Assembly (NCBI RefSeq): GCF_040932005.1
Contig: NZ_CP162414.1
Span: forward strand, 2,941,501 to 3,005,500
DNA from: Aestuariibius sp. HNIBRBA575
GTDB lineage: Bacteria; Pseudomonadota; Alphaproteobacteria; Rhodobacterales; Rhodobacteraceae
DNA: 64,000 nucleotides
Direction: 5' to 3'
Shown here one piece after another: positions 9,517 to 18,218 of the stretch (positions are counted from its first letter, which is position 1; every line of letters starts with the position of its first letter). The notes under the pieces were generated by a model. It was not told the origin of the DNA, did no database searches, and saw nothing but the letters and a program-made list of their open reading frames with translations. A program made the position numbers and the translations under genes.

Positions 9517-9888
9517 TCAAAGGGCGATGCGCGCGATGGCAAAGACACCCGCGATGGCAAAAGTGTAGCTCAGACAGGTCATGCCAATGATCAGCGCTTT
9601 GCGGGCGAACCCGTGCACGTAATCTTCGATCAATGTCTGAACGCCGTTTTTGTAGTGAAAGAACCCAACCAACAATGTCAGGATCGCAATGATCGCTGGA
9701 ATAGGACGTTGATAATAGGCCAGCACCTCTTCGTAGGATGATCCAAGGATCGATCCAAACGTGAACAGGAACAGGACAACCAAGCCAACCAGGGCCGCCC
9801 CTGTGACCATCATCAACCAGTGGTGATGTGTGCCCGAACGAGCAGAGCCAAGTCCCGTGGCGCGTTTGCGGTCTGTCAGATAACGCAT
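9517..9888 (-). CDS. sdhD: Succinate dehydrogenase membrane anchor SdhD
   Basis: A protein of 123 residues with three hydrophobic helices (about residues 25-48, 58-77 and 95-120). It anchors SdhAB and, with SdhC, forms the quinone and heme b site. The second helix ends in GFFHYKNGVQTLIEDY, where the His and the D-Y pair match the heme/quinone region of alphaproteobacterial SdhD. It lies 12 bp after sdhC and 17 bp before sdhA. Confidence 0.93.
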   Translation of the reverse strand: MRYLTDRKRATGLGSARSGTHHHWLMMVTGAALVGLVVLFLFTFGSILGSSYEEVLAYYQRPIPAIIAILTLLVGFFHYKNGVQTLIEDYVHGFARKALIIGMTCLSYTFAIAGVFAIARIAL

Positions 9889-9900
9889 GTTTTGTTCTCC

Positions 9901-10284
9901 TTAGACGACAATTGCGGTGAAAATGGTCATCAGCACGGATGCGATGATGAAAATCTGACCCAGATGTTCGGCCTGTTTCACGTCCAGCGCGTGGCCCGCA
10001 TCAAAGATCAAATGACGGATGCCGAAAAACAGATGATACCAAATCGACGCCATGGACAGGAACATAATCAGGTCCCCGAACCAGCTGGTGATAAATCCAT
10101 TGGCGCGCGCAAAGGCATCGGGCCCGGTTGCGGCGGCCACAAACCACCAGACGATCAACATCGCGGCCAGTATCACAGCATTGCCCGTGATCCGCGTGAA
10201 GATAGAAGTGATAGACGTCATTTGCGGACGGTAAATCTGCAAATGAGGCGAAAGCGGGCGATCGCCCCGGTTTACATCGGCCAT
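9901..10284 (-). CDS. sdhC: Succinate dehydrogenase cytochrome b556 subunit SdhC
   Basis: A protein of 127 residues with three membrane helices. The N-terminal signature RPLSPHLQIYRPQMTSITSI is typical of SdhC, and WYHLFFGIRHLIFD carries the heme b His (H84) and a second His (H91). The start at 10284 (MADVNRGDRP) was chosen over an in-frame start at 10344 because family members begin here and AAAGGGAT lies upstream. It is the first gene of sdhCDA. The upstream 270 bp carries the paired TGTGATCACA operator and a separate 16-bp palindrome. Confidence 0.95.
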   Translation of the reverse strand: MADVNRGDRPLSPHLQIYRPQMTSITSIFTRITGNAVILAAMLIVWWFVAAATGPDAFARANGFITSWFGDLIMFLSMASIWYHLFFGIRHLIFDAGHALDVKQAEHLGQIFIIASVLMTIFTAIVV

Positions 10285-10401
10285 TCGGTACATCCCTTTG
10301 AGGTTCCCTTGCCCCCTTACTACGGATTTTTTCGTGTGTGTCACGTAAACAGGGCCAGAAAAGCTGCGGTTTTTTGGCGCGTCGCGATGTTAGCGCCATA
10401 T

Positions 10402-10432
10402 TGTGATCACAGGATTACGCTCTGTGATCACA
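10402..10432 (-). promoter_or_regulatory. Paired TGTGATCACA operator upstream of sdhC
   Basis: Two perfect copies of the 10-bp palindrome lie at 10402-10411 and 10423-10432, 21 bp apart start to start, with an 11-bp spacer. The site is 118-148 bp before the sdhC ATG. The same pair with the same 21-bp spacing precedes sucC. Confidence 0.75.
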
Positions 10433-10444
10433 AATCAAGGTGAC

Positions 10445-10460
10445 GCCTCAAATTTGAGGC
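10445..10460. promoter_or_regulatory. 16-bp perfect palindrome upstream of the sdhC operator
   Basis: GCCTCAAATTTGAGGC is a perfect, spacer-free palindrome 12 bp beyond the TGTGATCACA pair as seen from sdhC. It may be a second protein-binding site; no function is assigned. Confidence 0.4.
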
Positions 10461-10493
10461 AAACTTTCGTTTCTTGGTCTGCGCCAGAAAAGC

Positions 10494-10520
10494 GAAAGGC
10501 TGGCACATACATGACCAGCC
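10494..10520 (-). terminator. Probable terminator of the mcl2-mch operon
   Basis: On the minus strand GGCTGG and CCAGCC pair over 11 nt and are followed by TTTCGCTTTTC. It lies about 37 bp after the mch stop. The stem is short and the T tract broken, so confidence is moderate. Confidence 0.5.
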
Positions 10521-10556
10521 CCTCTAAAATCTGACAGAATTGGCGTGCAATGCGCC

Positions 10557-11585
10557 CTATTGGGGAATCAGCGCCCAATAATCCAGATCCAGCAACACAT
10601 CTGGCGCATATTTCCCATCTTCGCCCTTCAATGGACCTGCTTTGCCTTTGGTCGCAACCAAGCGGAGCCGTAAGGCGCCCACGCCGGGCGCATCCGTGTC
10701 CGCGCGGTCCAGCACTTCGGTCCAGGCCCGGATCGTATCACCCGAAAAACAGGGATTCGCATGGGCGCCGCCGTTTAGGCCAACGATCATTTGCGCATTG
10801 GCCAAGCCGTTGAAAGACAATGCCCGTGCCATGGAAATCACATGACCGCCATAGATCAGCCGTTTGCCGTCTTCTCGGTTGGTGGCATCAAAATGCACCT
10901 TGGCCGTGTTTTGCCACAAACGAGTGGCCAGCATATGTTCGGCCTCTTCGATGGTGACGCCGTCAACATGGTCAATGATTTCACCGACCTGATAGTCCCC
11001 CCAACGATGCGGTTCCCCCGCAAGCCCGAAATCGTAGTCAGAAAAATTCAGCCCCTCCGGGATCACCAGATCGTCCACGGCAACCACTTTGCCCAGATCA
11101 GGGATCACCGTTTCAGGCGCGGGCGCGTTCAGGTCGCCTTTGCGCACCATCACCCAGCGCACATAGGACAACACGTCGGTGCCGTGCTGGTTGGTGCCGG
11201 TGGTGCGCACATAAACGACCCCCGACTTACCGTTTGAATTCTGTTTGATGCCAATCACTTCGGATCGGGATGTCAGCGTGTCGCCCGGATAGACGGGCGC
11301 CAGAAACCGGCCCTCTGCATATCCCAGATTGGCCACCGCGTTCAGCGACACATCCGGAACCGTTTTGCCAAACACCGTATGAAACGTGATCAGGTCATCC
11401 ATCGGAGACGCCGGCAATCCACAGGATTGCGCAAATGTATCTGACGAATGCAGCGCATGGCGCGCCGGATACAGCGCATGATACAAGGCACGTTCGCCCC
11501 CAGACACGGTGCGGGGCACCGCGTGCTGAATAACCTGTCCAAGTGTGTAATCTTCGAAAAAACGGCCCGAATTTGTCTTTGTCAT
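10557..11585 (-). CDS. mch: Mesaconyl-CoA hydratase (MaoC-like)
   Basis: A protein of 342 residues, the length of Rhodobacter Mch, with two hot-dog (MaoC-like) halves. It interconverts mesaconyl-C1-CoA and beta-methylmalyl-CoA in the ethylmalonyl-CoA pathway. Seen: FFEDYTLGQVIQH and the first-half FLAPVYPGDTLTSRSEV. The second half has VGEIIDHVDGVTIEEAEHMLATRLWQNTAKVHFD, then RLIYGGHVISMARALSFNGL and NPCFSGDTIRAWTEV, the two parts of the hydratase site. The start overlaps the DUF1737 gene stop by 4 bp. It is the last gene of an operon that begins with mcl2 of the same pathway. Confidence 0.93.
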   Translation of the reverse strand: MTKTNSGRFFEDYTLGQVIQHAVPRTVSGGERALYHALYPARHALHSSDTFAQSCGLPASPMDDLITFHTVFGKTVPDVSLNAVANLGYAEGRFLAPVYPGDTLTSRSEVIGIKQNSNGKSGVVYVRTTGTNQHGTDVLSYVRWVMVRKGDLNAPAPETVIPDLGKVVAVDDLVIPEGLNFSDYDFGLAGEPHRWGDYQVGEIIDHVDGVTIEEAEHMLATRLWQNTAKVHFDATNREDGKRLIYGGHVISMARALSFNGLANAQMIVGLNGGAHANPCFSGDTIRAWTEVLDRADTDAPGVGALRLRLVATKGKAGPLKGEDGKYAPDVLLDLDYWALIPQ

Positions 11586-11785
11586 TGCTGTCCCAGCTTC
11601 ATGTCGGGGTGATACTCACCCTCGATCTCTTTGGTGACGGCCTGACCACAGCGCATCACGCCGTTTGCCTGGTCAAACCCATATTGTGGATCGCCATGCA
11701 GCACCCAGCCTTTGGACAAGGCAAGGGATACTTTGTGGCAGAATTCTGATGTGTCGTCTGATGTTAAAAAGCGATAAATTTGCAT
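11582..11785 (-). CDS. DUF1737 small protein
   Basis: A protein of 67 residues with the DUF1737 pattern: an N-terminal YRFLTSDDTSEFCHKVSLAL followed by KGWVLHGDPQYGFD. The family is small and common in proteobacteria, with no known activity. It lies between nnrU (3 bp gap) and mch (4 bp overlap) on the same strand, so it is translated from the mcl2-mch transcript. A link to acyl-CoA metabolism is suggested by position only. Confidence 0.75.
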   Translation of the reverse strand: MQIYRFLTSDDTSEFCHKVSLALSKGWVLHGDPQYGFDQANGVMRCGQAVTKEIEGEYHPDMKLGQQ

Positions 11786-11788
11786 GTC

Positions 11789-12337
11789 TTACACCGGGAA
11801 TGGGGATGGACCGATCCATCCGTGAATTGCTGTGATGACCCCAAATACCGCCAAAGAAATGACCACCAGCTTTACGTCGCCTTTGGCTGTTCCCGGCTCT
11901 GGTCTGTCCCAGTTTGGTTCCTTGGCGTTGATCACTTTGACCTCTGTTATGGCCCAGGCCCACAGACCACCCCATAGAATGATCGATGCCAGATCGCCGT
12001 TCACCAGCAAATGCGCCAGACACCAAGTGCCAAACCCCATCAACATCGGATGACGCAGTTTACCGCGCAGTCGGCCAGATGTGCTGGCCATGCCAAATAA
12101 CAGCACTGATAGGATCATCAGCGTATTGTTCACATGGGTCAGCCAAAGCTGTGGAAACCAAATGTGCGGCGATGCCCAGCTACGATAGCCGATCACCATC
12201 AAAACGATGGCCAGCACAATTGCGATCGCAACCGGTGCTGCGCCTTTTTCGCCCATCGCCGCGCGCCGTTCAGGTGCGACGCGTTTAAACAGATGTGCCG
12301 CCCACCAAAGTGCGACCCCTAGAATAAGTAAGACCAT
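11789..12337 (-). CDS. NnrU-family membrane protein
   Basis: A protein of 182 residues of the NnrU family with about five hydrophobic helices. Seen: WWAAHLFKRVAPERRAAMGEKG near the N-terminus, and HPMLMGFGTWCLAHLLVNGDLASIILWGGLWAWA in the centre with conserved His residues. The family is named for a gene in a denitrification locus, but members are also common outside nitrate metabolism. Its ATG overlaps the mcl2 stop by one base (TAATG), which indicates translational coupling. No nitrogen-oxide genes are in this window, so the family name should not be taken as function. Confidence 0.85.
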   Translation of the reverse strand: MVLLILGVALWWAAHLFKRVAPERRAAMGEKGAAPVAIAIVLAIVLMVIGYRSWASPHIWFPQLWLTHVNNTLMILSVLLFGMASTSGRLRGKLRHPMLMGFGTWCLAHLLVNGDLASIILWGGLWAWAITEVKVINAKEPNWDRPEPGTAKGDVKLVVISLAVFGVITAIHGWIGPSPFPV

Positions 12338-13215
12338 TATGCCCCCGCTGAAGTTGTTCCTTCAAGATCAGCGGCCATATCTTCGATTGCCGCTGCTTTG
12401 TCCAAGGTGGCCTTGGCGGTGGCAATGTGCAAGTTCTCAACAATCTTTCCGTCCACAACTGCGACGCCCTGACCGTTGGCTTCTGCGTCCTCAAACGCAG
12501 CAATTTGGCGGCGGGCCAGATCAATTTCCGCCTCAGTTGGGGCAAAGGCCGCATTGGCAACATCAACCTGAGCAGGGTGGATCAGGGATTTGCCATCAAA
12601 CCCCATGTCCCGGCCCTGATCACATTCCACTTTCAGGCCTTCGCTGTCCTTGAACGCATTATAAACGCCGTCCAATGCCACCACGCCATGGGCGCGCGCG
12701 GCCAGCAGGCTAAGTTGCAGGGACGTGATCAGCGGTTCACGATCTGCGCGGAACCGCGTGTTTAGCTCTTTGGCCAGATCGTTTGTGCCCAAAACAAAGC
12801 CCGCAACCCGTGAATGGGCGGCAATTGCATTGGCATTCATCACGCCCAGCGGCGTTTCAATCATGCACCAGATCGGCAGATGCGGCACCAGTTTGCCCAA
12901 CGCTTCAACGTCTTCTGGCCCGTTCACCTTGGGCAACAGAACCGCGTCACACGCCATGTTGTTCACGGCCTTGGCGTCCTCTTGCCCCCACGCGCTGTCC
13001 AGCCCGTTGATCCGCACGATTTTGACCCGGTTGCCATATCCCCCGGCTTCCAGCTCATCGGTCAGAACTTGGCGCGCATGCGCCTTTTCTTCCATTGCGA
13101 CGGCGTCTTCTAGATCAAACAGAATGGCGTCGACAGGCAAATTGCGGGCCTTTTCCAACGCGCGCGGTTTGGACCCAGGGATATAGAGTGCTGACCGGAA
13201 TGGACGGGTGCTCAT
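12337..13215 (-). CDS. mcl2: (3S)-malyl-CoA thioesterase
   Basis: A protein of 292 residues of the CitE/malyl-CoA lyase superfamily. It opens with RPFRSALYIPGSKPRALEKA and has FDLEDAVAMEEK (Mg/substrate site), KIVRING, WCMIETPLGVMNA and GTNDLAKELNTRFR. The C-terminus runs GRDMGFDGKSLIHPAQ then GQGVAVVDGKIVENLH. These match Rhodobacter Mcl2, which hydrolyses malyl-CoA to malate and CoA, rather than Mcl1, whose N-terminus is quite different. The start at 13215 has GAGGAAG upstream. It is first in an operon with nnrU, DUF1737 and mch. A lyase activity cannot be excluded from sequence. Confidence 0.88.
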   Translation of the reverse strand: MSTRPFRSALYIPGSKPRALEKARNLPVDAILFDLEDAVAMEEKAHARQVLTDELEAGGYGNRVKIVRINGLDSAWGQEDAKAVNNMACDAVLLPKVNGPEDVEALGKLVPHLPIWCMIETPLGVMNANAIAAHSRVAGFVLGTNDLAKELNTRFRADREPLITSLQLSLLAARAHGVVALDGVYNAFKDSEGLKVECDQGRDMGFDGKSLIHPAQVDVANAAFAPTEAEIDLARRQIAAFEDAEANGQGVAVVDGKIVENLHIATAKATLDKAAAIEDMAADLEGTTSAGA

Positions 13216-13235
13216 GATTCTTCCTCGCAATTTTG

Positions 13236-13243
13236 TTGCGCAA
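13236..13243. promoter_or_regulatory. TTGCGCAA palindrome just upstream of mcl2
   Basis: An 8-bp palindrome 21 bp before the mcl2 ATG, within GTTGCGCAAA. ScfR/RamB-type regulators of acetate and propionate assimilation bind related TTTGC/GCAAA sites, so it is a weak candidate site only. Confidence 0.2.
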
Positions 13244-13508
13244 ATAAGGGTCACAGATTACCAAATAATTCAATGATAAAATTGCCGCACCGCAGCACTG
13301 TTCGAACTTTAGCGGTCTGCGCACGGTCCGTTAACCGATTATCTAAGGTTTCTGCGCAAAGTTTTATCAACGACGCCACAAGACGGGCCGCCCAGTGGGT
13401 CACTGGATATGCGGAAAAGTGGCGCCCATCGCATGATGAAATGCATATCGCGGATCACACAGCCAAAAGGCTCTGACCCAATATCCGCCGCTCAGGAAAG
13501 GTGAGAAG

Positions 13509-13823
13509 ATGAAGAAAAAACTTATGACTCTCTCGTTCGGGATCGGCGCGTTCATTGCCGCCGATCAGGCGATTGCCCAACAGGCGCGCAATTGTGCCCC
13601 CCATGAAATGGTGATCGAACGTTTGGCGGATCGTTACGGCGAAAGCCGGCAATCCATCGGACTGGCAGCCAATAATGCCGTGATTGAGGTATTTGCATCC
13701 TTAGAAACCGGCAGTTGGACGATCACAGTCACCGCGCCCGGCGGCCCAACATGTATGGTGGCCTCCGGCCAACATTTTCAGGCCCTCGCAGAGGCATTGC
13801 CAAACACGGACGCCCCTGCCTAA
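13509..13823 (+). CDS. Small exported protein of unknown function
   Basis: A protein of 104 residues, not recognised. Residues 1-23 look like a Sec signal peptide (MKKK, a hydrophobic stretch, then AIAQ/QA as cleavage site). The mature part of about 80 residues has two Cys (NCAPHEM and TCMVASG) that may form a disulfide, and a segment ADRYGESRQSIGLAANN. GGAAAGGTGAG lies upstream of the ATG. It is divergent from mcl2 and ends in its own terminator. The 293 bp between it and mcl2 contain no other gene that I can support. Confidence 0.65.
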   Translation: MKKKLMTLSFGIGAFIAADQAIAQQARNCAPHEMVIERLADRYGESRQSIGLAANNAVIEVFASLETGSWTITVTAPGGPTCMVASGQHFQALAEALPNTDAPA

Positions 13824-13852
13824 ATCCAATCCCCCTGTCATCAATCAGAAGG

Positions 13853-13884
13853 CACCGCATCGCTGCAAGGCGTGCGGTGTTTTT
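13853..13884 (+). terminator. Intrinsic terminator after the exported protein gene
   Basis: CACCGCA pairs with TGCGGTG across 13 nt that contain further pairing, followed by five T. Confidence 0.75.
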
Positions 13885-13918
13885 GGTTTGTCCACAGCTT
13901 TGTCTTGGCGGGGGTTCC

Positions 13919-14668
13919 TTAAACCGCGATCCAGATCAAACGCAAACCGGTCAGCACCAACAACACATATGACAGTGTAAAAAAGGCGCGTTCTGATATC
14001 AGGTAATGCGCACGAACCCCCAACCAAGCACCAAAAATCGCCACTGGCGCCAAAAACAAATCCGCCAGCATGGTTTGCCATGTAAAAATGCCCAAAAAGG
14101 CATAGGGGATGAATTTCATCCCATTGATCCCCCAGAAAATCAGGATTGTGGACGCTTGGAACGTGGTTTTATCCCGTCCCAGCCGCAGCAGATACATCGC
14201 CACGGGGGGACCGCCCGCATGCGCGACAAAACTGGTGAACCCGCCCACAAATCCGGACAAGCCCCCCAAAATGTTTGAAATCGGCCGCCGATCGGCGCGC
14301 AGCCAGCCCAGCGCCCCCGCCCAGCGCCATCCGACAAACAGCAGGCACATCAGCCCAATCATCAGCCGGAACAAGTCCGCCGGCACAAACGCATAAAGCG
14401 CAGCACCCATGGCAACACCGGGGATCGCGCCGATGATGACCGCCTTTGATGCGCCCCAATCCCATTTGCGCCAATAGGGTTTCAACGACGTCACATCGAC
14501 CAGCATCAGCAATGGCAACATCACGCCCAACGCTTCGCCCGGGGTCAGCACCAAAGCGAGAATCGCTGCAGATGCAAACGACGCCCCAGAGCCAAAACCT
14601 GACTTTGACACGGCGGCAAACAGCACCGCGGGAACCGCCCACATAAAGAAATTTAAATCAAATTCCAT
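13919..14668 (-). CDS. TauE/SafE-family membrane exporter
   Basis: A protein of 249 residues with seven to eight hydrophobic helices. It shows the family repeats: an N-terminal VLFAAVSKSGFGSGASFASAAILALVLTP, and a second-half GFVGGFTSFVAHAGGPPVAMYLL in which AHAGGPP is characteristic. The family exports sulfite, sulfoacetate or other small organosulfur anions; the substrate here is unknown. It is convergent with the preceding exported protein gene and divergent from mdh, with 160 bp between the starts. Confidence 0.85.
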   Translation of the reverse strand: MEFDLNFFMWAVPAVLFAAVSKSGFGSGASFASAAILALVLTPGEALGVMLPLLMLVDVTSLKPYWRKWDWGASKAVIIGAIPGVAMGAALYAFVPADLFRLMIGLMCLLFVGWRWAGALGWLRADRRPISNILGGLSGFVGGFTSFVAHAGGPPVAMYLLRLGRDKTTFQASTILIFWGINGMKFIPYAFLGIFTWQTMLADLFLAPVAIFGAWLGVRAHYLISERAFFTLSYVLLVLTGLRLIWIAV

Positions 14669-14726
14669 CTAGCTCTTCTCGCAAATCTTACCGAATTGTA
14701 GACGTGTTAGCGGCATCAACCCATGA

Positions 14727-15791
<1,065 letters not shown>

Positions 15792-15814
15792 GCGATTTGC
15801 GATCTTAATCCGAA

Positions 15815-15844
15815 AAGGCGCCTGCATCTGCGGGCGCCTTTTTG
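15815..15844 (+). terminator. Intrinsic terminator of mdh
   Basis: AAGGCGCC pairs with GGGCGCCTT across a loop of about 9 nt, followed by T residues. It lies 24 bp after the mdh stop. Confidence 0.85.
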
Positions 15845-15845
15845 T

Positions 15846-16048
15846 ATTCCGCCACCCGCGCCGATAGACACATTACATTTACACCGCCGTCACAAATCCC
15901 TCGTCAGAATCGCGTTTTTAGACCGGGCAAGGATCATCGACTGGTCTTTGAGGGTGGAAACCGAACGAAGGGTACCTCCCGGTAAGAAGCGCGGATCAAC
16001 CGACGCCCTCCCGTGAAACATGTATTTGCATATCTCTAGGAGGCTAAT
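15846..16048 (+). promoter_or_regulatory. Unassigned 200-nt leader region with CCTCCC motifs
   Basis: No gene is seen. Two C/U-rich anti-Shine-Dalgarno-like motifs, CCTCCC at 15975-15980 and CCCTCCC at 16006-16012, precede the strong AGGAGG ribosome site of the next gene at about 16038. They could pair with it in the mRNA, or belong to a small RNA. No riboswitch class is recognised. Confidence 0.25.
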
Positions 16049-16273
16049 ATGTCTAAAATGCTCAGTAACCTGCCCGACAATATCCTGCTGATCGCAAGCG
16101 TCGGTCTGTGTCTCGCAGTTGGTATCGTTGTCATTGGGGGCGGCTATGTCCGTTTTGTCCGATCCCCCAAACACGGGCTCAAAATACAACTTGGCTGGAA
16201 TGGTTTACGCGGCGCTTCTGGACGCGATGCTTCAAAACAAGGTGAATCCGACCAAAGCACCCCCGCAGAATAG
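16049..16273 (+). CDS. Small membrane protein upstream of sucC
   Basis: A protein of 74 residues, not recognised. One hydrophobic helix (about residues 12-34, with a Gly-rich GIVVIGGGY end) is followed by a basic, then polar cytoplasmic-type tail ending DQSTPAE. An AGGAGG site eight bases upstream gives a strong start. It sits on the same strand between mdh and sucC, behind the mdh terminator, with a long leader. Single-helix proteins like this often attach to larger membrane complexes, but nothing here identifies a partner. Confidence 0.6.
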   Translation: MSKMLSNLPDNILLIASVGLCLAVGIVVIGGGYVRFVRSPKHGLKIQLGWNGLRGASGRDASKQGESDQSTPAE

Positions 16274-16316
16274 CAAAATAACGGCTTTTGCTGTTGCTCA
16301 TTGATCTGGATTGGGT

Positions 16317-16346
16317 GCCAGCAGGACATCACCGATTCCTGCTGGC
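16317..16346 (+). other. Perfect 10-bp stem-loop between the small membrane gene and sucC
   Basis: GCCAGCAGGA and TCCTGCTGGC pair perfectly over a 10-nt loop. No T tract follows on either strand. It could be a 3' end stabiliser or a Rho-related terminator for the upstream gene. Confidence 0.5.
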
Positions 16347-16375
16347 GCTAACAAAAACATCAATTCCACACATTT

Positions 16376-16406
16376 TGTGATCACACTCTTTTTCCATGTG
16401 ATCACA
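16376..16406 (+). promoter_or_regulatory. Paired TGTGATCACA operator upstream of sucC
   Basis: Two perfect TGTGATCACA copies lie at 16376-16385 and 16397-16406, 21 bp apart. They are embedded in a longer inverted repeat (TTTGTGATCACA and TGTGATCACAAA). A good minus-10 hexamer, TATACT, lies at 16456-16461. If it is used, the operator is centred near minus 77, more an activator position than a roadblock. Confidence 0.75.
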
Positions 16407-16507
16407 AATGTCGGTTTTTCTGCATTTCAGCAATATTTACCGTTTTTTCAGGGGTTATACTGTGCTTACTGACCAATAACCAAACCACCAAAGCGAGGGG
16501 ACGGTCT

Positions 16508-17713
16508 ATGAACATCCACGAATACCAAGCGAAAGCGCTTTTGCGCTCTTATGGCGCGCCTGTCAGTGACGGCCGCGTTGTGCTCAAAGCTGAGGACGCA
16601 AAAACCGCAGCTGGCGAAATGGACGGCCCGCTTTGGGTTGTCAAAGCGCAGATCCACGCAGGCGGACGCGGCAAAGGCACATTCAAAGAAGCTGCTGCTG
16701 GCGAAAAAGGCGGCGTGCGTCTGGCGAAATCCGTTGCAGAAGCAGCCGAAGAAGCCAAGAAAATGCTCGGCCAAACTCTGGTGACACACCAGACCGGTCC
16801 AGCTGGCAAACAAGTCAACCGCATCTACATCGAAGATGGGTCTGACATTGAACGCGAATTGTATCTGGCCCTGTTGGTTGATCGTCAAACCAGCCGCGTC
16901 TCGTTCGTTTGTTCCACCGAAGGCGGCATGGACATCGAAGAGGTCGCCGCGTCGACCCCAGAAAAAATCCTGTCCTTCTCTGTTGATCCTGCCACAGGGT
17001 ACCAAGCATTCCACGGCCGTCGCGTCGCGTTTTCACTGGGCCTGAAAGGTGCGCAAGTCAAAGAATGCGTCAAGCTGATGGGTCAGCTGTACAAAGCGTT
17101 CACCGAAAAAGACATGGAAATGCTGGAAATCAACCCGCTGATCGTTCTGGACGATGGCAAGGGCACCGGCAGCCTGAAGGTTCTGGATGCCAAGGTTGGT
17201 TTTGACGGCAACGCGATCTATCGCCAGCCAGACATTGCCGAGCTGCGCGACGAAACCGAAGAAGATCCCAAAGAACTGGCCGCATCCAAGCACGATCTGA
17301 ACTACATCGCGCTGGACGGTGAAATTGGCTGCATGGTCAACGGTGCGGGTCTGGCGATGGCCACAATGGACATCATCAAACTTTATGGTGCTGAGCCTGC
17401 CAACTTCCTTGATGTGGGCGGCGGCGCGACCAAAGAAAAGGTCACCGAAGCGTTCAAAATCATCACCTCTGACCCGAACGTCAAAGGCATCCTTGTGAAC
17501 ATCTTTGGCGGCATCATGCGCTGCGATGTGATCGCCGAAGGTGTGGTGGCTGCGGTCAAAGAAGTTGGGCTTCAGGTTCCGCTGGTTGTGCGTCTAGAAG
17601 GCACAAACGTAGAAGCCGGCAAGGACATCATCAACAATTCCGGTCTTGACGTGATTGCGGCTGACAATCTGTCCGATGGCGCCGAAAAAATTGTAAAAGC
17701 GGTTAAGGGTTAA
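16508..17713 (+). CDS. sucC: Succinate-CoA ligase [ADP-forming] subunit beta
   Basis: A protein of 401 residues. With SucD it makes succinate, CoA and ATP (or GTP) from succinyl-CoA. It has the ATP-grasp N-terminus ([19 protein letters not shown], then [17 protein letters not shown]), EINPLIV for the Mg site near residue 204, and a C-terminal CoA-ligase domain with [13 protein letters not shown] and [24 protein letters not shown] precedes the start. A lipoprotein gene starts 3 bp after its stop and separates it from sucD, whereas sucC and sucD usually adjoin. Confidence 0.98.
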   Translation: MNIHEYQAKALLRSYGAPVSDGRVVLKAEDAKTAAGEMDGPLWVVKAQIHAGGRGKGTFKEAAAGEKGGVRLAKSVAEAAEEAKKMLGQTLVTHQTGPAGKQVNRIYIEDGSDIERELYLALLVDRQTSRVSFVCSTEGGMDIEEVAASTPEKILSFSVDPATGYQAFHGRRVAFSLGLKGAQVKECVKLMGQLYKAFTEKDMEMLEINPLIVLDDGKGTGSLKVLDAKVGFDGNAIYRQPDIAELRDETEEDPKELAASKHDLNYIALDGEIGCMVNGAGLAMATMDIIKLYGAEPANFLDVGGGATKEKVTEAFKIITSDPNVKGILVNIFGGIMRCDVIAEGVVAAVKEVGLQVPLVVRLEGTNVEAGKDIINNSGLDVIAADNLSDGAEKIVKAVKG

Positions 17714-17716
17714 GGC

Positions 17717-18175
17717 ATGTTGGGGTTTAAACACACAGTTTTGGGTATCGCATTGATGGGATTGGGCGCCTGCGCATCCTCATCAGGTCTGGAAACACGC
17801 AATGGCCCACAGGCTGTTGCGCCCGGCAGTGGTCTGGTTGATCTTGCAGCGTCGCAAGCGACCCCAGATCAGCCATCCGGTGGTGCCATGTCAGCGAATG
17901 CTAATTTGGCAGACGCTCTGTTTCAGGAATTTTGTGTTGCCCCCGGCAGCGCCGCCAATTCTGAGCGGGCCATTATTGCCTCTGGGCGGTTTGCAGAGCC
18001 GAACATCATTGTATTTCCAAATGTCGGGTCACGGTTCGCGTCCTACCAATTGAATGGACATGACCGCACCAGCGTTTCGGTCGCGACGGGCACAGCCGAC
18101 GGTCTTCAATGCAGTGTTGGCATCAGCAATCATGGTCCCAGCCTATATGAAAACGGAAGTGTCAGCCGGTCCTGA
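17717..18175 (+). CDS. Putative lipoprotein inserted between sucC and sucD
   Basis: A protein of 152 residues, not recognised. The N-terminus has a lipobox (LMGLGAC, Cys near residue 19), followed by a Ser/Gly/Ala-rich stretch to about residue 60 and a small folded region with two Cys (EFCVAPG and LQCSVGI) and FPNVGSRFASYQLNG. Its start lies 3 bp after the sucC stop, so it is very probably co-transcribed and perhaps coupled. It has no evident tie to succinyl-CoA ligase, which is cytosolic. A 9-bp inverted repeat overlaps its stop codon. Outer-membrane location is inferred from the lipobox only. Confidence 0.6.
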   Translation: MLGFKHTVLGIALMGLGACASSSGLETRNGPQAVAPGSGLVDLAASQATPDQPSGGAMSANANLADALFQEFCVAPGSAANSERAIIASGRFAEPNIIVFPNVGSRFASYQLNGHDRTSVSVATGTADGLQCSVGISNHGPSLYENGSVSRS

Positions 18176-18183
18176 CACTTTGA
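18157..18183 (+). other. Inverted repeat over the lipoprotein stop codon, before sucD
   Basis: AAGTGTCAG and CTGACACTT form perfect 9-bp arms around 6 nt, followed by only two or three T. It may be a weak terminator or an RNA processing point that sets the sucC to sucD ratio. Confidence 0.45.
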
Positions 18184-18218
18184 CGACGCGCATTGCGCAT
18201 TAATAAAGGAGACTCCTC

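Noticed and set aside
8096..9568. Long open frame (about 490 codons) on the plus strand opposite sdhA
   Set aside because: It lies wholly antisense to a clear sdhA, is rich in His/Arg/Gly, and has no domain or ribosome site; typical codon-bias shadow.
13273..13476. 67-codon plus-strand frame in the mcl2 upstream region
   Set aside because: No ribosome site, no signal or domain, and it would occupy the promoter region of mcl2; not supportable.
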